DNA of 64,000 bases, from NCBI GenBank assembly GCA_023974075.1, contig CM043785.1:26515025-26579024 (forward strand). Direction: 5' to 3'. Below are positions 41,247-53,071 of the stretch, piece by piece. The translations under genes were made by a program, and so were the position numbers. Position 1 is the stretch's first letter. The number at the start of each line of letters is the position of its first letter. This stretch comes from Chaenocephalus aceratus. Its lineage: Eukaryota > Chordata > Actinopteri > Perciformes > Channichthyidae. The notes below the pieces were generated by a model. That model worked only from the letters and a program-made list of their open reading frames with translations, ran no database searches and had not been told where the DNA came from.

Positions 41247-41442
41247 CAGTTTTACGACAAAATGTGACTTTTTTGACATGGAACTTATTGTTTAAGATTG
41301 ACAAAAATCACATGTGTAGTTCGTGGCACAATTCAAACGGGATCAAAAGATATGTTTTCTCTCTCCATTGAATTCAATGTAAATGTTTCGCTTCCGGGGT
41401 CCCATGGGCCCGGAAGTAGATGGGCGTGACTTCGCCTCTCTA

Positions 41443-41697
41443 TGGCTCAGGATCGGTGATAGGAAAATCCTGCCGAGGAGGGGGCAAAGGGGCTGGACTG
41501 GGAGTAGCCTGAAATGCTACCATCGAGGTAGTGAGAGCGGAGATCTGGCACGCCAACTCGGAGACATGATGAGCCATGGACCGGTTACTCTCAACCAACG
41601 CTCGGATGAGCTTTTCGTGTTCACCCAGGAGGGAACCCTGACTTGACAGGGCATGAAGGATTGGAGTAGAATCCGCTCCGGATCCTGCGGGGTTCAT
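41443..41697 (-). pseudogene. Ty3/gypsy gag, N-terminal fragment
   Basis: The start codon at 41697, 16 bp beyond the LTR, gives MNPAGSGADSTPILHALSSQ, then LLGEHEKLIRALVESNRSMA and LACQISALTTSMVAF, and a Pro-rich PLPPPRQDFPITDPEP. This matches the usual start of gag in fish chromodomain gypsy elements: a helical N-terminus followed by a Pro-rich linker. At the AT of 41442-41443 it is cut by the ISL2EU element and resumes at 37180. The bases between LTR and ATG would hold the primer-binding site; I did not assign a tRNA. Confidence 0.85.
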
Positions 41698-41713
41698 TCT
41701 TGGCCAGTTCTTC

Positions 41714-42239
41714 TGTTACGCTCCTCGTAAAGAGACTCAAAACTTGAACCCGCTATGCAAGAACACTTGGGACGGAGACTTAGGTGAAGTGTCAAAAAGA
41801 CTGGATTTATTTAAGTCCTCAAAAAACAGGCAGGAGACAAAGTAAACTCTCAACAGAGTGGGAAGAACGTGGAGCAGGGCTGAGACGGATGTTGGGCTGG
41901 ACGTGGCAGGCAGGACGGAATGGGATATGGAGTTTCTGGAACAGGCACAAAACAGAACAGGATTAGTATATGACAAAATCCAACTGGAAGAGTATACAAA
42001 AAGACTAGCAATTCTAGTCAGCCGGAACTGGAGTTTATCACTGTGAGTATACGAAGAACTGGCGAAGTCTGATTATCGAACCGGAGTTTTAAGCAGCAGC
42101 AGGTGAGTAGTGGTAATCAGTGAGGATGAGAAACAGGAGCGGAGGTGAGTTGGCGGGAAACGGAAAGTAGGTCAACCACCCCCAGCCAGGAAGACAGACA
42201 AACAGAAAAAAGGAGAAGGAGATACTGCAATTCCTCACA
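41714..42239 (-). mobile_element. Ty3/gypsy LTR (526 bp) between pol and gag fragments
   Basis: On the minus strand it begins TGTGAGGAATTGCAG after a 13-bp G-run (polypurine tract, 42244-42257) and ends GGAGCGTAACA. The upstream side (higher coordinates) carries the end of pol and the downstream side carries the start of gag, so this one LTR is shared by two incomplete units. It shares GGCTGGACGTGGCAGGCAG with the LTR at 59816, indicating a related family. Confidence 0.88.
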
Positions 42240-42249
42240 GTACCCCCCC

Positions 42250-44554
42250 CCCCCTCAATGGGAGCCACCTGGCGACCACCAGGCTTGTTTGGATGAGCCC
42301 TGTGAAAGGCCCTCACCATGATTGGGTCCAGGACACGGGAACGAGGAACCCAGCATCGCTCCTCGAGGCCATAACCCTCCCAGTCCACCAGATACTGGAA
42401 ACCCCTGCCCCGACGTCTGACGTCCAAAAGACGGTGCACCGTATAAGCATGGTGATTGTCGATGATACGGGCGGGAGGAGGGGGTAAGGCCGGAGGGCTC
42501 AATTCACTGGTGTGAACCTGTTTAATCTAAGACACGTGGAAAGTGGGGTGAATTCTCAGAGCTCTGGGAAGCTTTAACCGAACCGCGGAAGGGTTAATGA
42601 TCCTTAGGATGGGAAAAGGACCAATGAAGCGTGGGGAAAGCTTCTTGGACTCAGAGATGAGAGGAATGTTGCGGGAGGACAACCAGACTGACTGGCCTGG
42701 GACGTATAGAGGAGCTGCCTTGCTGTGACAGTTGGCTGATCGCTGGTTCCGTGCCGAAGTCTGGAGAAGGGCAGATCGTGTATCTCTCCAGATTTTCTGA
42801 CAGCGACGCACATGCTGCTGGACTGAGGGAACTGCTAAGTCTCGCTCCTCTTCGGGGAACAGGGGCGGCTGGTACCCTAATGAAGCCTCAAAGGGGGAGA
42901 GAGCAGTAGCGGAGCAGGTAAGTGCATTGTGGGAGTACTCAACCCAGGAGAGATGAGAGCTCCAAGTAGAGGGGTTTCGGTCGGTGATGCTGACTCCAGG
43001 TCCTGATTAGTTCGTTCTGTTTGGCCGTTTGATTGGGGGTGATATCCAGAAGTCAGGCTGACTGAGGCTCCTAGGGATTGACAAAACTCCCTCCAAACTC
43101 GAGAGGTGAACTGGGGACCGCGGTCTGAGACAATGTCGGCAGGGATACCATGTAACCGGAAAACATGTTCTGTGAGGAGTTGGGAGGTCTCCAGGGCTGA
43201 CGGGAGTTTTGGAAGAGCAACGAAGTGAGCCGACTTGGAAAACCGGTCTACTATAGTGAGGATTGTGGTGTTGCCCTGGGAGGGGGGCAGGCCGGTAACA
43301 AAATCCAGTGCGATGTGTGACCAGGGACGACTAGGGATAGGAAGGGGCTGGAGCAACCCTGCAGGAGACTGGTGGGAGGACTTACTCCTAGCACATGTGG
43401 GACAGGCAGAAACGTACTCCAGAGTGTCCCTGTTGATCGTTGGCCACCAGAAATGTCTCTTCAGGAAAGAAAGAGTGCAGTTTACAGAATTGTGGACCCA
43501 CTGTAGAACCTTGGAGCGGGCAGCATCAGGAACAAACCGACGGTTCGGAGGACCATTGCCTGGGTCTGGTTGCTCTCTCAAGGCCTCCAGGATGGTGTTA
43601 TTAATCTCCCAAGAGAGGGCGCCTACTACACAACTCTTGGGAAGGATTGAAGCATCTGGAGGATCAGGAGAGTCAGGAGAGTATAGCCTAGACAGAGCAT
43701 CGGGTTTTATATTCCTGGAGTCAGGGCGGAAGGTGAGGCAAAAGTCGAAGCGACAGAAGAACAGAGCCCATCTGGCCTATCGGGAATTCAGTCGCTTCGC
43801 CGACTGGATGTAGGAGAGATTCTTGTGGTCCGTCCAGACCAGGAAAGGCTGCTTGCTGCCTTCGAGCCAGTGTCTCCACTCCTCTAGTGCCAATTTAACA
43901 GCCAGAAGCTCCCTGTTACCAACATCATAATTGCGCTCCGCAGGAGAGAGGCGACGTGAAAAAAAAAGCGCAGGGATGGAGGATGTTATCAGGACCAGCC
44001 GTCTGAGACAAAACTGCTCCTACTCCAGTATCAGACGCGTCCACCTCCACAACAAACTGCTTCTCTGTGTCTGGCTGAATAAGGATGGGAGCTGAGGTGA
44101 ACAAGGACTTGAGTTCGATGAAAGCTCTGTTAGCCTCTGGAGTCCAACAGAACGTGATGTTGACGGAGGTGAGTCTGGAGAGAGGTGCAGCTACCTTACT
44201 GAAGTTCCGGATGATGCAACGGTAAAAGTTGGCAAATCCCAGAAACCTCTGGAGCTCCCTCCTTGTAGTTGGGACTGGCCACTCCACCACTGCCTTGATC
44301 TTTCCAGGGTCTGCCTCCACCTTGCCCTGGCTGATGATGTAGCCCAGGAAGCTGATCCGGTTCTGGTGGAACTTGCACTTCTCCGCCTTAACATAGAGCT
44401 TGTTCTCCAGCAGTCTCTGTAGGACCCCGCGGACATGGTTCTCGTGTTCCTCCTGATTCCTGGAGAAAATCAGGATGTCGTCTAAGTAGACAAAGACAAA
44501 GCGGTTAAGGAAGTCACGCAAGACATCATTGATCATAGCCTGGAAAACTACTGG
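42250..44554 (-). pseudogene. Ty3/gypsy (chromodomain) pol fragment: RT, RNase H, integrase, chromodomain
   Basis: Read from 44554 downward. RT is partial but has the catalytic [13 protein letters not shown] (about 44470) and [18 protein letters not shown]. RNase H starts with [17 protein letters not shown] and breaks near 43960 at an A-run. The integrase zinc region is shortened ([27 protein letters not shown]). The catalytic core shows [24 protein letters not shown] and [16 protein letters not shown]. The integrase C-terminus includes [13 protein letters not shown] and HPTFHVS. The chromodomain has [20 protein letters not shown] and [14 protein letters not shown]. Several frameshifts disable it. 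The 5' half is missing; it starts abruptly at 44554 against a hAT-type end. Confidence 0.92.
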
Positions 44555-44616
44555 CCCTCAATCCAATATTGGGTACCTAAATTGGCCCTCACTCATCAAA
44601 ACTTTGAGAACCCCTG
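44553..44616. mobile_element. hAT-type terminal fragment
   Basis: The right border, reverse-complemented, begins CAGGGGTTCTCAAAGTTTTG, a very common hAT terminus in vertebrates. Only about 64 bp are recognisable, adjoining truncated gypsy pol. Confidence 0.6.
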
Positions 44617-44646
44617 ATGTAGAGGATACTGTCAAGTCCTGTATAA

Positions 44647-47427
44647 CAACCCAGTCTCACGGCATTTCGTGTTCACCAACACGATTTTTAATCTATTGAT
44701 TCGTGTTCACCAACACGATTTGCCCCTTTTTTTCGTGTTGCACAGCACGATTTTAAAAGCAATGTATTTCTACTGCCTGCAGCACGTCTTTTTCTCCGAT
44801 CGGGTCGTGGGAGACCGGAAGCTGTGTGGTTCATAAAAACATGTTCTTACTCAATATCAAGCCACAATTATTGCTTTTATTTTAAATCGTATAATTTCGG
44901 ACTTTTGTTGCCGTCTATGAGGAAAATAAATGGGGCTCAGACAATAAATGGGGCTCAGAGCCTCAGAATACCGAAATCTGTATTTTTAAATATTTTTGTT
45001 CCTTCTAATTCGTTATTCTTCTCAAAATAACACACTGTTATTTACTCACCAATAACACACAATTATCCTTGCTTTTATTTATTGGTTTAATTCCATAATC
45101 TCGGGCTTTTTTGGCGTCCGTCAGGAACTGAATTTCAAAATAAAAATAACCGGAAACAGACGTAGGCCTATAAGGGACATTTCGAGCATCATTGCGATTG
45201 TCAACATTTCTGAGTTTAGGATGGCCGAAGACACTACACTACCCATAATCCCCAGCTATCGTTTAGGACTACAGTCCCCGTAAAGTTACGCAGAGCGTCA
45301 AACAGCTGTGTGAAATGGAACGAAACCACGCCAGACTATCCAAAACTGGAATCGAACGCCCCCCCAGAACTACACATGCTGGCTATTGCGTTTCGCAAAA
45401 TGTTCTATGGGAAGTCTCTACTGAACGTTTTCGTTTTTCCCAAAATTAGAAGTTGCCAGTATTAAACACATTGGTGTTATCAAATGTAAAACATATAATT
45501 AATAAATGGGTGAAAATCTCTTGTGTCCATAATGTGCAGCATTAATATATACCCACATGACAGCTCATTGTTACTTTGTAATTCTACTCCACGACAATTC
45601 AGAGGTTAACCTGGTATTTTTACTCCACTGCATTTATTTGAGTTACTTTGCAGATTCTGATTAATTATGTGAAATATAAACAACCCTTAAATCAGACTTT
45701 AGTTACACGTGACCTGAGTAAAATTCAGGTAAGGTGATTGTCAAGTGCCAACAATCAGGAGAGATATTTGATAGTTGGTGCTTGAGAAGACTAAACATGT
45801 ATCTGCAATTGACATGAATGGAAACGAGTAATAAAGTATATTCATTACTCGTTATTCTCTACTAATAGTTAATTAAAGACTGTATATTATGGCTATTTTG
45901 CACATCCCTTTCAAGATTTTCAAAGGTTTATTGACATATCATATACACAACTACGGTGTAGTTATGCAATGAATGAAACACTTGGGTCACAGGTTCCTCA
46001 ACAGTGCATTACAAGACATCTATCAATATGTGTGTACCTCCACCATTAAACATATTGATATTCTGCACATTTCTTATTCTATCTACATACATAAGAGTAT
46101 AATTCATATGTATAATATCAGTTAAAATAAGTGCTTCAACATAGTTAACACACAGACCTTCTACTTTCCCCCTATGAAAGTATGTACTCTTCATATTTTT
46201 ATTCAAATAATATTTGATGAAAAAAATATTAAGAGTACATTATTGTTTTTATGTGTTATATTATGTGTCAATAATTCAATAACGTGCTTTAACCACTAGG
46301 CGGTGCACACAAGGTACACACAGCCATAATAACTTTGTATTATTAGTGTAGGACACGTTTTATTCATGCTTTCACATAATTTTACAGCATATTGCTATAC
46401 TATTTCAGACTCAGTATTTACATTCTTACATTCAAAGAAAATCAGTAATATCTTTAAAAGCTACAGTCCTTTTATATCAGCTGTGCACCGTTATGGTGTA
46501 AATATAACCTATCTGTGAATTAGATCAAATGTAAAAGTCAGCCGAATTAGTGTTGATACTGCAAGGAGACGTATTGTGTGAAGAGAAATTGAAGATGTTG
46601 TTTAATTGTTGAATATATTTATGATCCACGTCAAGTATTCAGTTTCGGTGGCATTTTCTCAGTTTTTCCAAAGGTCTTCTCATCAAGGCTCTATAAATAA
46701 AGAACTACGGCAGATCTGTAATATACAATGCAGCCGAACCGTGTATTACAATGCCATTATGTGATGACTTTCAAAGAGAAAAGCAAGAACATTCGGAATT
46801 AAGTATTATTTTATTCTTTTAAAATGTTTTCCGGATTTCATATCATATAAACACCAAATCCCAGCATGCATTGCGGCTAAAACATCCAATAAACAAGCTT
46901 AAAACCATAGCTGAGGATCTTGGGTAATCGCTCGAAATGCCTACGTCTGTTTCCGGTTATTTTTATTTTGAAATTCAGTTCCTGACGGACGCCAAAAAAG
47001 CCCGAGATTATGGAATTAAACCAATAAATATAAGTGTTATTGGTGAGTAAATAACAGTGTGTTATTTTGAAAAGAATAACAAATTAGAAGGAAAAAAAGA
47101 TTTAAAAAATACAGATTTCAGTATCCTGAGGCTCTGAGCCCCATTTATTTTCCTCACAGACGGCAACAAAAGTCCGAAATTATACGATTTCAAATAAAAG
47201 CAATAACTGTGGCTTGATATTGAGTAAGAACATGTTTTTATGAACCACACAGCTTCCGGTCTTCCTCGACCCGACCGGAGAAAAAGACGTGCTGCAGGCA
47301 GTAGAAATACATTGCTTTTAAAATCGTGCTGTGCAACACGAAAAAAAGGGGCAAATCGTGTTGGTGAATACGAATCAATAGATTAAAAATCGTGTTGGTG
47401 AACACGAAATGCCGTGAGAGTGGGTTG
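44647..47427. mobile_element. foldback DNA element B (2.78 kb) with about 0.5-kb inverted repeats
   Basis: The left end CAACCCAGTCTCACGGCATT is mirrored at the right end (reverse complement CAACCCACTCTCACGGCATT). Near-perfect inverted similarity continues for about 500 bp: 44647-45190 versus 46931-47427. Landmarks are CAGCACGTCTTTTTCTCCG, ACCGGAAGCTGTGTGGTTCA and GGCGTCCGTCAGGAACTGAA. The core 45191-46930 matches the core of element A (AGGATGGCCGAAGACACTAC; TCAGCCGAATTAGTGTTGAT). No coding frame is recognised. No clear target duplication was found. Confidence 0.85.
44666..44750. repeat. iterated 18-bp palindromes, about 34-bp period, at the left end of B
   Basis: TCGTGTTCACCAACACGA occurs at 44667-44684 and 44701-44718, and a variant TCGTGTTGCACAGCACGA at 44733-44750. 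Each is a short hairpin, and the first repeat unit is 34 bp. The mirrored set lies at about 47325-47410. Confidence 0.85.
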
Positions 47428-47840
47428 CATATACTGTTGTTTATTCATGCCAAATGCCCCCTGTTTCTGACTGGCTGGTCCCGATACCTGTATCGCACAG
47501 TAGAACTGGGAGTCCAGAGTACTCTGTAAACTTGTATTGGTGTTTTTTACCATTAAAATCAGATTATTGTTATAACTTTTATGCCGGTGTTTTGAACTCC
47601 TTTTCTTATTAATCTGACCAGGCTCATCTAAACGGACGACGCGGAGCAGAGCTGGGCTTTAAGCCACCACTACTGTGTTTGCTCCAACAAAATGTAGCAC
47701 TGTAAATACGATGTCCTTTTGTGTTCTGTTGTTTTATGTTCATGCATGTTGTAACCTACTTGCTGCCATGTTGGACAGGTCTCTCTTGAAAAAGAGATCT
47801 ATGATCTCAATGGGACCACCTGGCTAAACTAAACTAAAAC
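47428..47840. other. unassigned DNA with a LINE-like 3' end
   Basis: About 47790-47836 (GTCTCTCTTGAAAAAGAGAT, ATCTCAATGGGACC, then ACTAAACTAAA) resembles the 3' end of a fish LINE. It abuts the L2-like fragment that follows. Confidence 0.45.
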
Positions 47841-48450
47841 TCTATTAGAAAGCTGCAGCTGATTCAGAACGCTGCTGCTCGAGTCCTCACTAACACTAAG
47901 AAAGTGGATCACATCACTCCTGTTCTGAAGTCTTTACACTGGCTTCCTGTGTGTGAAAGAATAGATTTCAAAATACTGCTGCTGGTTTAGAAAGCTTTGA
48001 ATCGTTTAGGCCCAAAATACATTTCTGACCTATTGCTAAATAATGAACCATCCAGATCGCTCAGGTCTTCAGGGACTGGTCAGCTTTCTGTCCCCAGAGT
48101 CAGAACTAAACATGGAAAAGCAGCGTTCAGTTATCATGCTCCAAATATCTGGAACAAACTCCCAGAAAACTGCAGGTCTGCTGCAACTCTGACTACTTTT
48201 AAATCCAGACTAAAGACTTTTATTTTTGCCGCTGCTTTTAATTGAACTATTCACATCTTAAACTGCACTGTAACTTTTACTCATGTATTTTTTCTTGTAA
48301 TGTTTATTTTATTATCTTTTCTTTTTAATGACTGATTTTAAATGCCATTTTCTTAATGTCTTTCGTTTTTTGGAAAGCACTTTGAATTGCCTTGTGTTGA
48401 AAGGTACTATATAAATAAACTTGCCTTGCTTTGCCTTGCCTTGTTGCCTA
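47841..48450 (+). pseudogene. L2/CR1-like LINE, reverse transcriptase C-terminus and 3' tail
   Basis: The forward strand encodes IRKLQLIQNAAARVLTNTKK, VDHITPVLKSLHWLPVCER, NRLGPKYISDLLLNNEPS and HAPNIWNKLPENCRSAATL, ending TFKSRLKTFIFAAAFN with stop at 48245. This is the conserved thumb/C-terminus of L2/CR1-group reverse transcriptases. A TAG stop interrupts it near 47987. The 3' region ends in TACTATATAAATAAACTTGC followed by CTTGC-type repeats (to about 48450). It begins a few codons after the point where the fragment at 35860-36505 stops, with the same strand and clade, so both may be one LINE separated by 11.3 kb of insertions. Confidence 0.87.
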
Positions 48451-51400
48451 GCAGACCTAAAAGGCTATGCATACGAGTCATATCATTACATAGTCACTAC
48501 AGCACATATGTGACACACAGAGCAGTGTGTTTAGCTTCACAAAGAAAGTTTAGCTATGTCTGGTTTATCTTGGTCTTGACTTTGTCTTAAAGCCTCAAAG
48601 AATTGTTTCGATTTTTTTTTATTAAGAGCATCTTTCGATGGAAACTTTGAGACAAATTAAATGTAACTGGCTTTTTAAGGAGAATAGGCACAATAAAAGA
48701 AGTCAAAGTATCTACATGTGCTATTTTGTTTCATTTTAATATTTAAGAAAATGCACAAAGGACCTACCTGGCCTGCTGAAGGAAATTAAACATACAGTAC
48801 ACATCATAAGGAATATAACACTGAATGCAATTGTGTCGTATTGCCAAAGCTAGATTATATACCTTAACCAGATCTTGACAAACAATGAAAAGGGTTACAA
48901 GTTGATGATATCCATAAAGAGAGACAGTTTACACATACAGTATAACTCACAAATCAGCCCACGGAAATAAGCCAATATTTAAGTGGTAATCTGATACCTA
49001 CAAAATAATCCTCTCTACACTCCATGCATAAACATGCCATGCACATAAATCTGCCCTGTATGGACTACACAGACAAGAACACCACTACATGGTGTGTGGG
49101 CTGGGATCTAAGTGTATCATTTCCAAGCTAGCTGACAATGACACTCACTGAAGGCAGTGATATAGCTCTTCATTGCATATCTTTCTAAATATATATATAG
49201 TACAGTATATGGTACAGTATGTGATGCACACCAAATACATGTGGAGAGGTACTTTGATGCAGATGGCCATAGTTAAGTGCCTGTTTGGTGAACAATGTAT
49301 CAGCTGAGAGCTATTGCTCCTTTCTCCATCCTAAAAGATAAGCTGACAATAGCGAGCTTGATAGAAGTCACACCTTTACAGAAGGGATGGATGACAGTAA
49401 TGTGTATGTAGGTGGGAGATGTGTTTGTGTGGGAGAGGCATCACAGTGCCATTTGTCATGGCTGTGGGTTAATGGTACAGTCATAGCGGCAGCAAAAAAA
49501 ATCTCACCCATGCATCACCTGCTGTATGACCTTTGTTTGTTAAAAGGCGGATGACTTAACAAACATGCAGAAAAATACGCATACACATTAAAATATTATT
49601 TTAGAAATTCATCACGTTTTTTTCATCAGATGAATAACTCTGGAGTATTGATTGGAAACCAGCTCATTAGATATGATGGCATCCATCCTCACTTTCTGGG
49701 CTTATTTTATGATTCAGAGCTATTAGTGGCAGTATGGAAAAGGCTTAGCTGTGTTAAAAAAAAAAGCTCAAATCCACATTTTATGAAAAAGTTGGCTTTC
49801 CATCTGTTGTTAATGGAATGGCTCCAGAATGCATCTCAACATTGGCAACCCAAATTGTCACCGTGTCTCTGTTGATACCAATGTTGAGAGATGCTTTTGC
49901 AAATATTGGTTGAACTGTTCAATGTCAAGGGAGAAACATTTAAATTGTTGTTGCCATGTTTGAAACCACCCTCCATCACTTTAGCAATATAAGTTCAACT
50001 AACTTCCCACAACTATAGTTGGCATGACACTGACTAGGTATGTCATTTAAATAAACCCCTTTGCTGAAGGTAATGTAAAGTATGCTAAAAGTCCAGCTTA
50101 TACCCACACCACGACATATACACACACGCACACACAGATGCTAAACCTCATCAAAGGTGAAGGGACATTACTTTCCGAAGTGGTGCATGCCAAGATCTAC
50201 ACACAAAGAAGCACACAAGGCAGTGATAATAAACTCTTACTTAAGATCTTGTACATACAAATTGACACTCTTGTACACAAACGCAGTGATACTGCAGAGC
50301 AATCAGTGAAGGTTCAGTCATAGCTCAGTCATGCATTCCTATTTCCTCAGACAGCCGATTGTGATTGCTTTCAATTACTCTAACTGTTACTTCATTCTTT
50401 GTTCTCCTCCTTTTCTCTAAAAGACCCATTCAATCCTTCTGTTCCACATTACTTCCTGACTTGTTGTCCCCACAACCCCCCCTTCCACATCCCCCTTCAT
50501 CGCCCCATCTCTCCTTGCCCATCTTTCAACTCCCTCCTCTCTGAATTCCCCATTCCCTCTCTGTCACCTCAACCTGTCTCTGCCCTTCCCTGCTCTGCCA
50601 ATCCTCTATTCCCTGTCCCTGTCATTGCAGTGCTGCACATTTGCATTTAAACACTGAGCCTATTCACTGAGTTACAATAACACTGCCACTCCCCTGATCT
50701 AGTCTGAGCACAACAGCAAACAACCACGGCCCCCCCTAAAAAAAAACACCAAAGAGGCGGCTGCACGAAGAATGCACGCACACAAGTTCAAACATAGGGT
50801 AACACACACAGATATATAGTCTTTGATTAAATGTGTACACAGTAATGTAAGAGTTAAACGATGGATGTGTGTAATTATGACAGACCGGAAGTATTGAGGA
50901 CATACATGTAGCACAAACACAAAGACACATACACATTTAAACATTTGGCGCTTTGCTGTTAGTTGGTAAACAGTGATGTGCATCTGAAATAGATAGTGTG
51001 TCAGTGAGGTGTCAGCACAGCGGACGTGTCAGTCAAAGCAAACAACGGCCCTGAGCGGTTTTATTGTTTGTGTGTTGGTTGTGTCTGAGTGTGTATGTCC
51101 CTGAGCTGTCCCCTTAGGACGGGATGCCAGTCAGCTTCTAAACAAAGGAGGAGAGCAAATTAAATATTGATCTCTGATAAGACATGAAGTACCATGTTGA
51201 CGTTTCTGTTTATGTGTGTATGTGATTATGATTTTCTTCAACACACACAAATTTGGATAACAAATGTTCATGAATCTTAAATGTTGTCAACGATAAACAA
51301 ATGTGACAGACTGCCGAAGGTCTCATGTCTTGGTCACTGTAACACCTGCAGGTAGACTCGGGCGCAGGGCCTCATTAGAGTCGTTTTTGACAGGAGAGCA

Positions 51401-52585
51401 GAAGTACCTTTGCAAGTTGAAATTAGTGGCTTGTTAGGGCATCATAAACAAAAACAGTGTGTTATTCTTTTGCATTAAAGTGCAGGAGCCTCACTAATAC
51501 TTGTCTTTGCTATACCTACACACAGACTAGTGCTTTGAGCTAAATGCCAACATCAACACGCTCATGCTTCGAAGCATTATGTCATGAAATATTGGCTAAT
51601 TGACCTTCTAAGTCCTTCCCTTTGGCTGATCATAGCATAACTTGTGCAGATTTTGCTTTATTTTCAGGCCAGTTTTGTGGAATTGATGCCAGTCAGGGTT
51701 AAATGTAGTGCCTCGGGCATGTGAAGTACTATTTACCTGGAGGGGATGGAGTGGAAATGCGTCTCTCAAACATTATAGTTTTACGTAAACATCAGTGAAG
51801 ATAAAGATAAAGATAAAGATTGTTAGCAATAACTGCTGTTAAAATGTATATGCTACTATTCAGTAAAGATATACTGAATCTAAATACAAGCTGCATTTGC
51901 CTTTAAATTATTGTTACAGCAGTTAAATATCTTCCATGCTTTACAGGATAGTGATGGTCTTTGACTTCATTGTCAGGCTCAATCGCCAGGTGATGTTGTG
52001 GTTCACTATTAACATACAGGATGATCTGTGGGCTCTATGAAATTGCTTTTTTTGTTTTACCAAAAAGGAGATAATAATGTCTACAACAAGAACAGTTTAA
52101 TCATCATGGCTATCTAGCCTCCTATTATATCTGCTCTGAAAAAACAAATTTCTCTCCGAGATGAAATCAGGAATTTATTCTTTGTTTTCTACAATGTTTA
52201 TTAATAACATATGCCAAAAACAATTAGGATGCCGCAAGAGAAACTATATGTTGGGCTTACAACTTTTGCAAAGCAATCCAAGCATTGACCTTTACAGCTG
52301 TGAGCGCCTGCAGGTTTTGCTGATGGCGCTTCATTTACATATTTAATATACATTTACATATACATTATAAAATAACTAAATGTGATCAAAGTAATCAATG
52401 AGGTAAAAACAAAACAAAACTCAATACTAATGCATGACAGTATAAGGAAAGGTGACAGTCCACACATACACATTTTATCTAATGCACATGCAGGTGTTCA
52501 CACATTTGGATGCAAAGTTTGAGGAATAAAGTAAAGTAGCAATTAAATATAGTTTGAAGCAGTGTTGAAAAGCTCTCTGCACTCT
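48451..52585. other. unassigned non-coding DNA
   Basis: About 4.1 kb without recognised genes, RNA or element termini. Minor features: triple AGATAA near 51799-51820 and a poly-C patch near 50476. Confidence 0.4.

Positions 52586-53071
<486 letters not shown>

Larger units (their letters stand above)
37181..41441. mobile_element. ISL2EU-type DNA transposon (4.26 kb) inserted in gypsy gag
   Basis: The left end AGAGAGGCGAAGTC at 37181 is mirrored at 41441. Inverted similarity continues for about 195 bp (37181-37375 versus 41247-41441), through CCGGAAGCG, TCAATGGAGAGAGA, TCTTTTGATCCCGTTTGAAT and TCGTAAAACTGT. AT stands at both borders (37179-37180 and 41442-41443). From memory, a 2-bp AT duplication plus a YqaJ-nuclease gene is the signature of the ISL2EU group. 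Inside are a SWIM-YqaJ pseudogene on the plus strand and a histone H3 gene end on the minus strand. I see no transposase, so this copy is non-autonomous. Gag sequence on both sides confirms the ends. Confidence 0.85.

Noticed and set aside
43235..43813. 192-codon open frame on the plus strand
   Set aside because: It is antisense to gypsy integrase, whose conserved motifs are on the minus strand.
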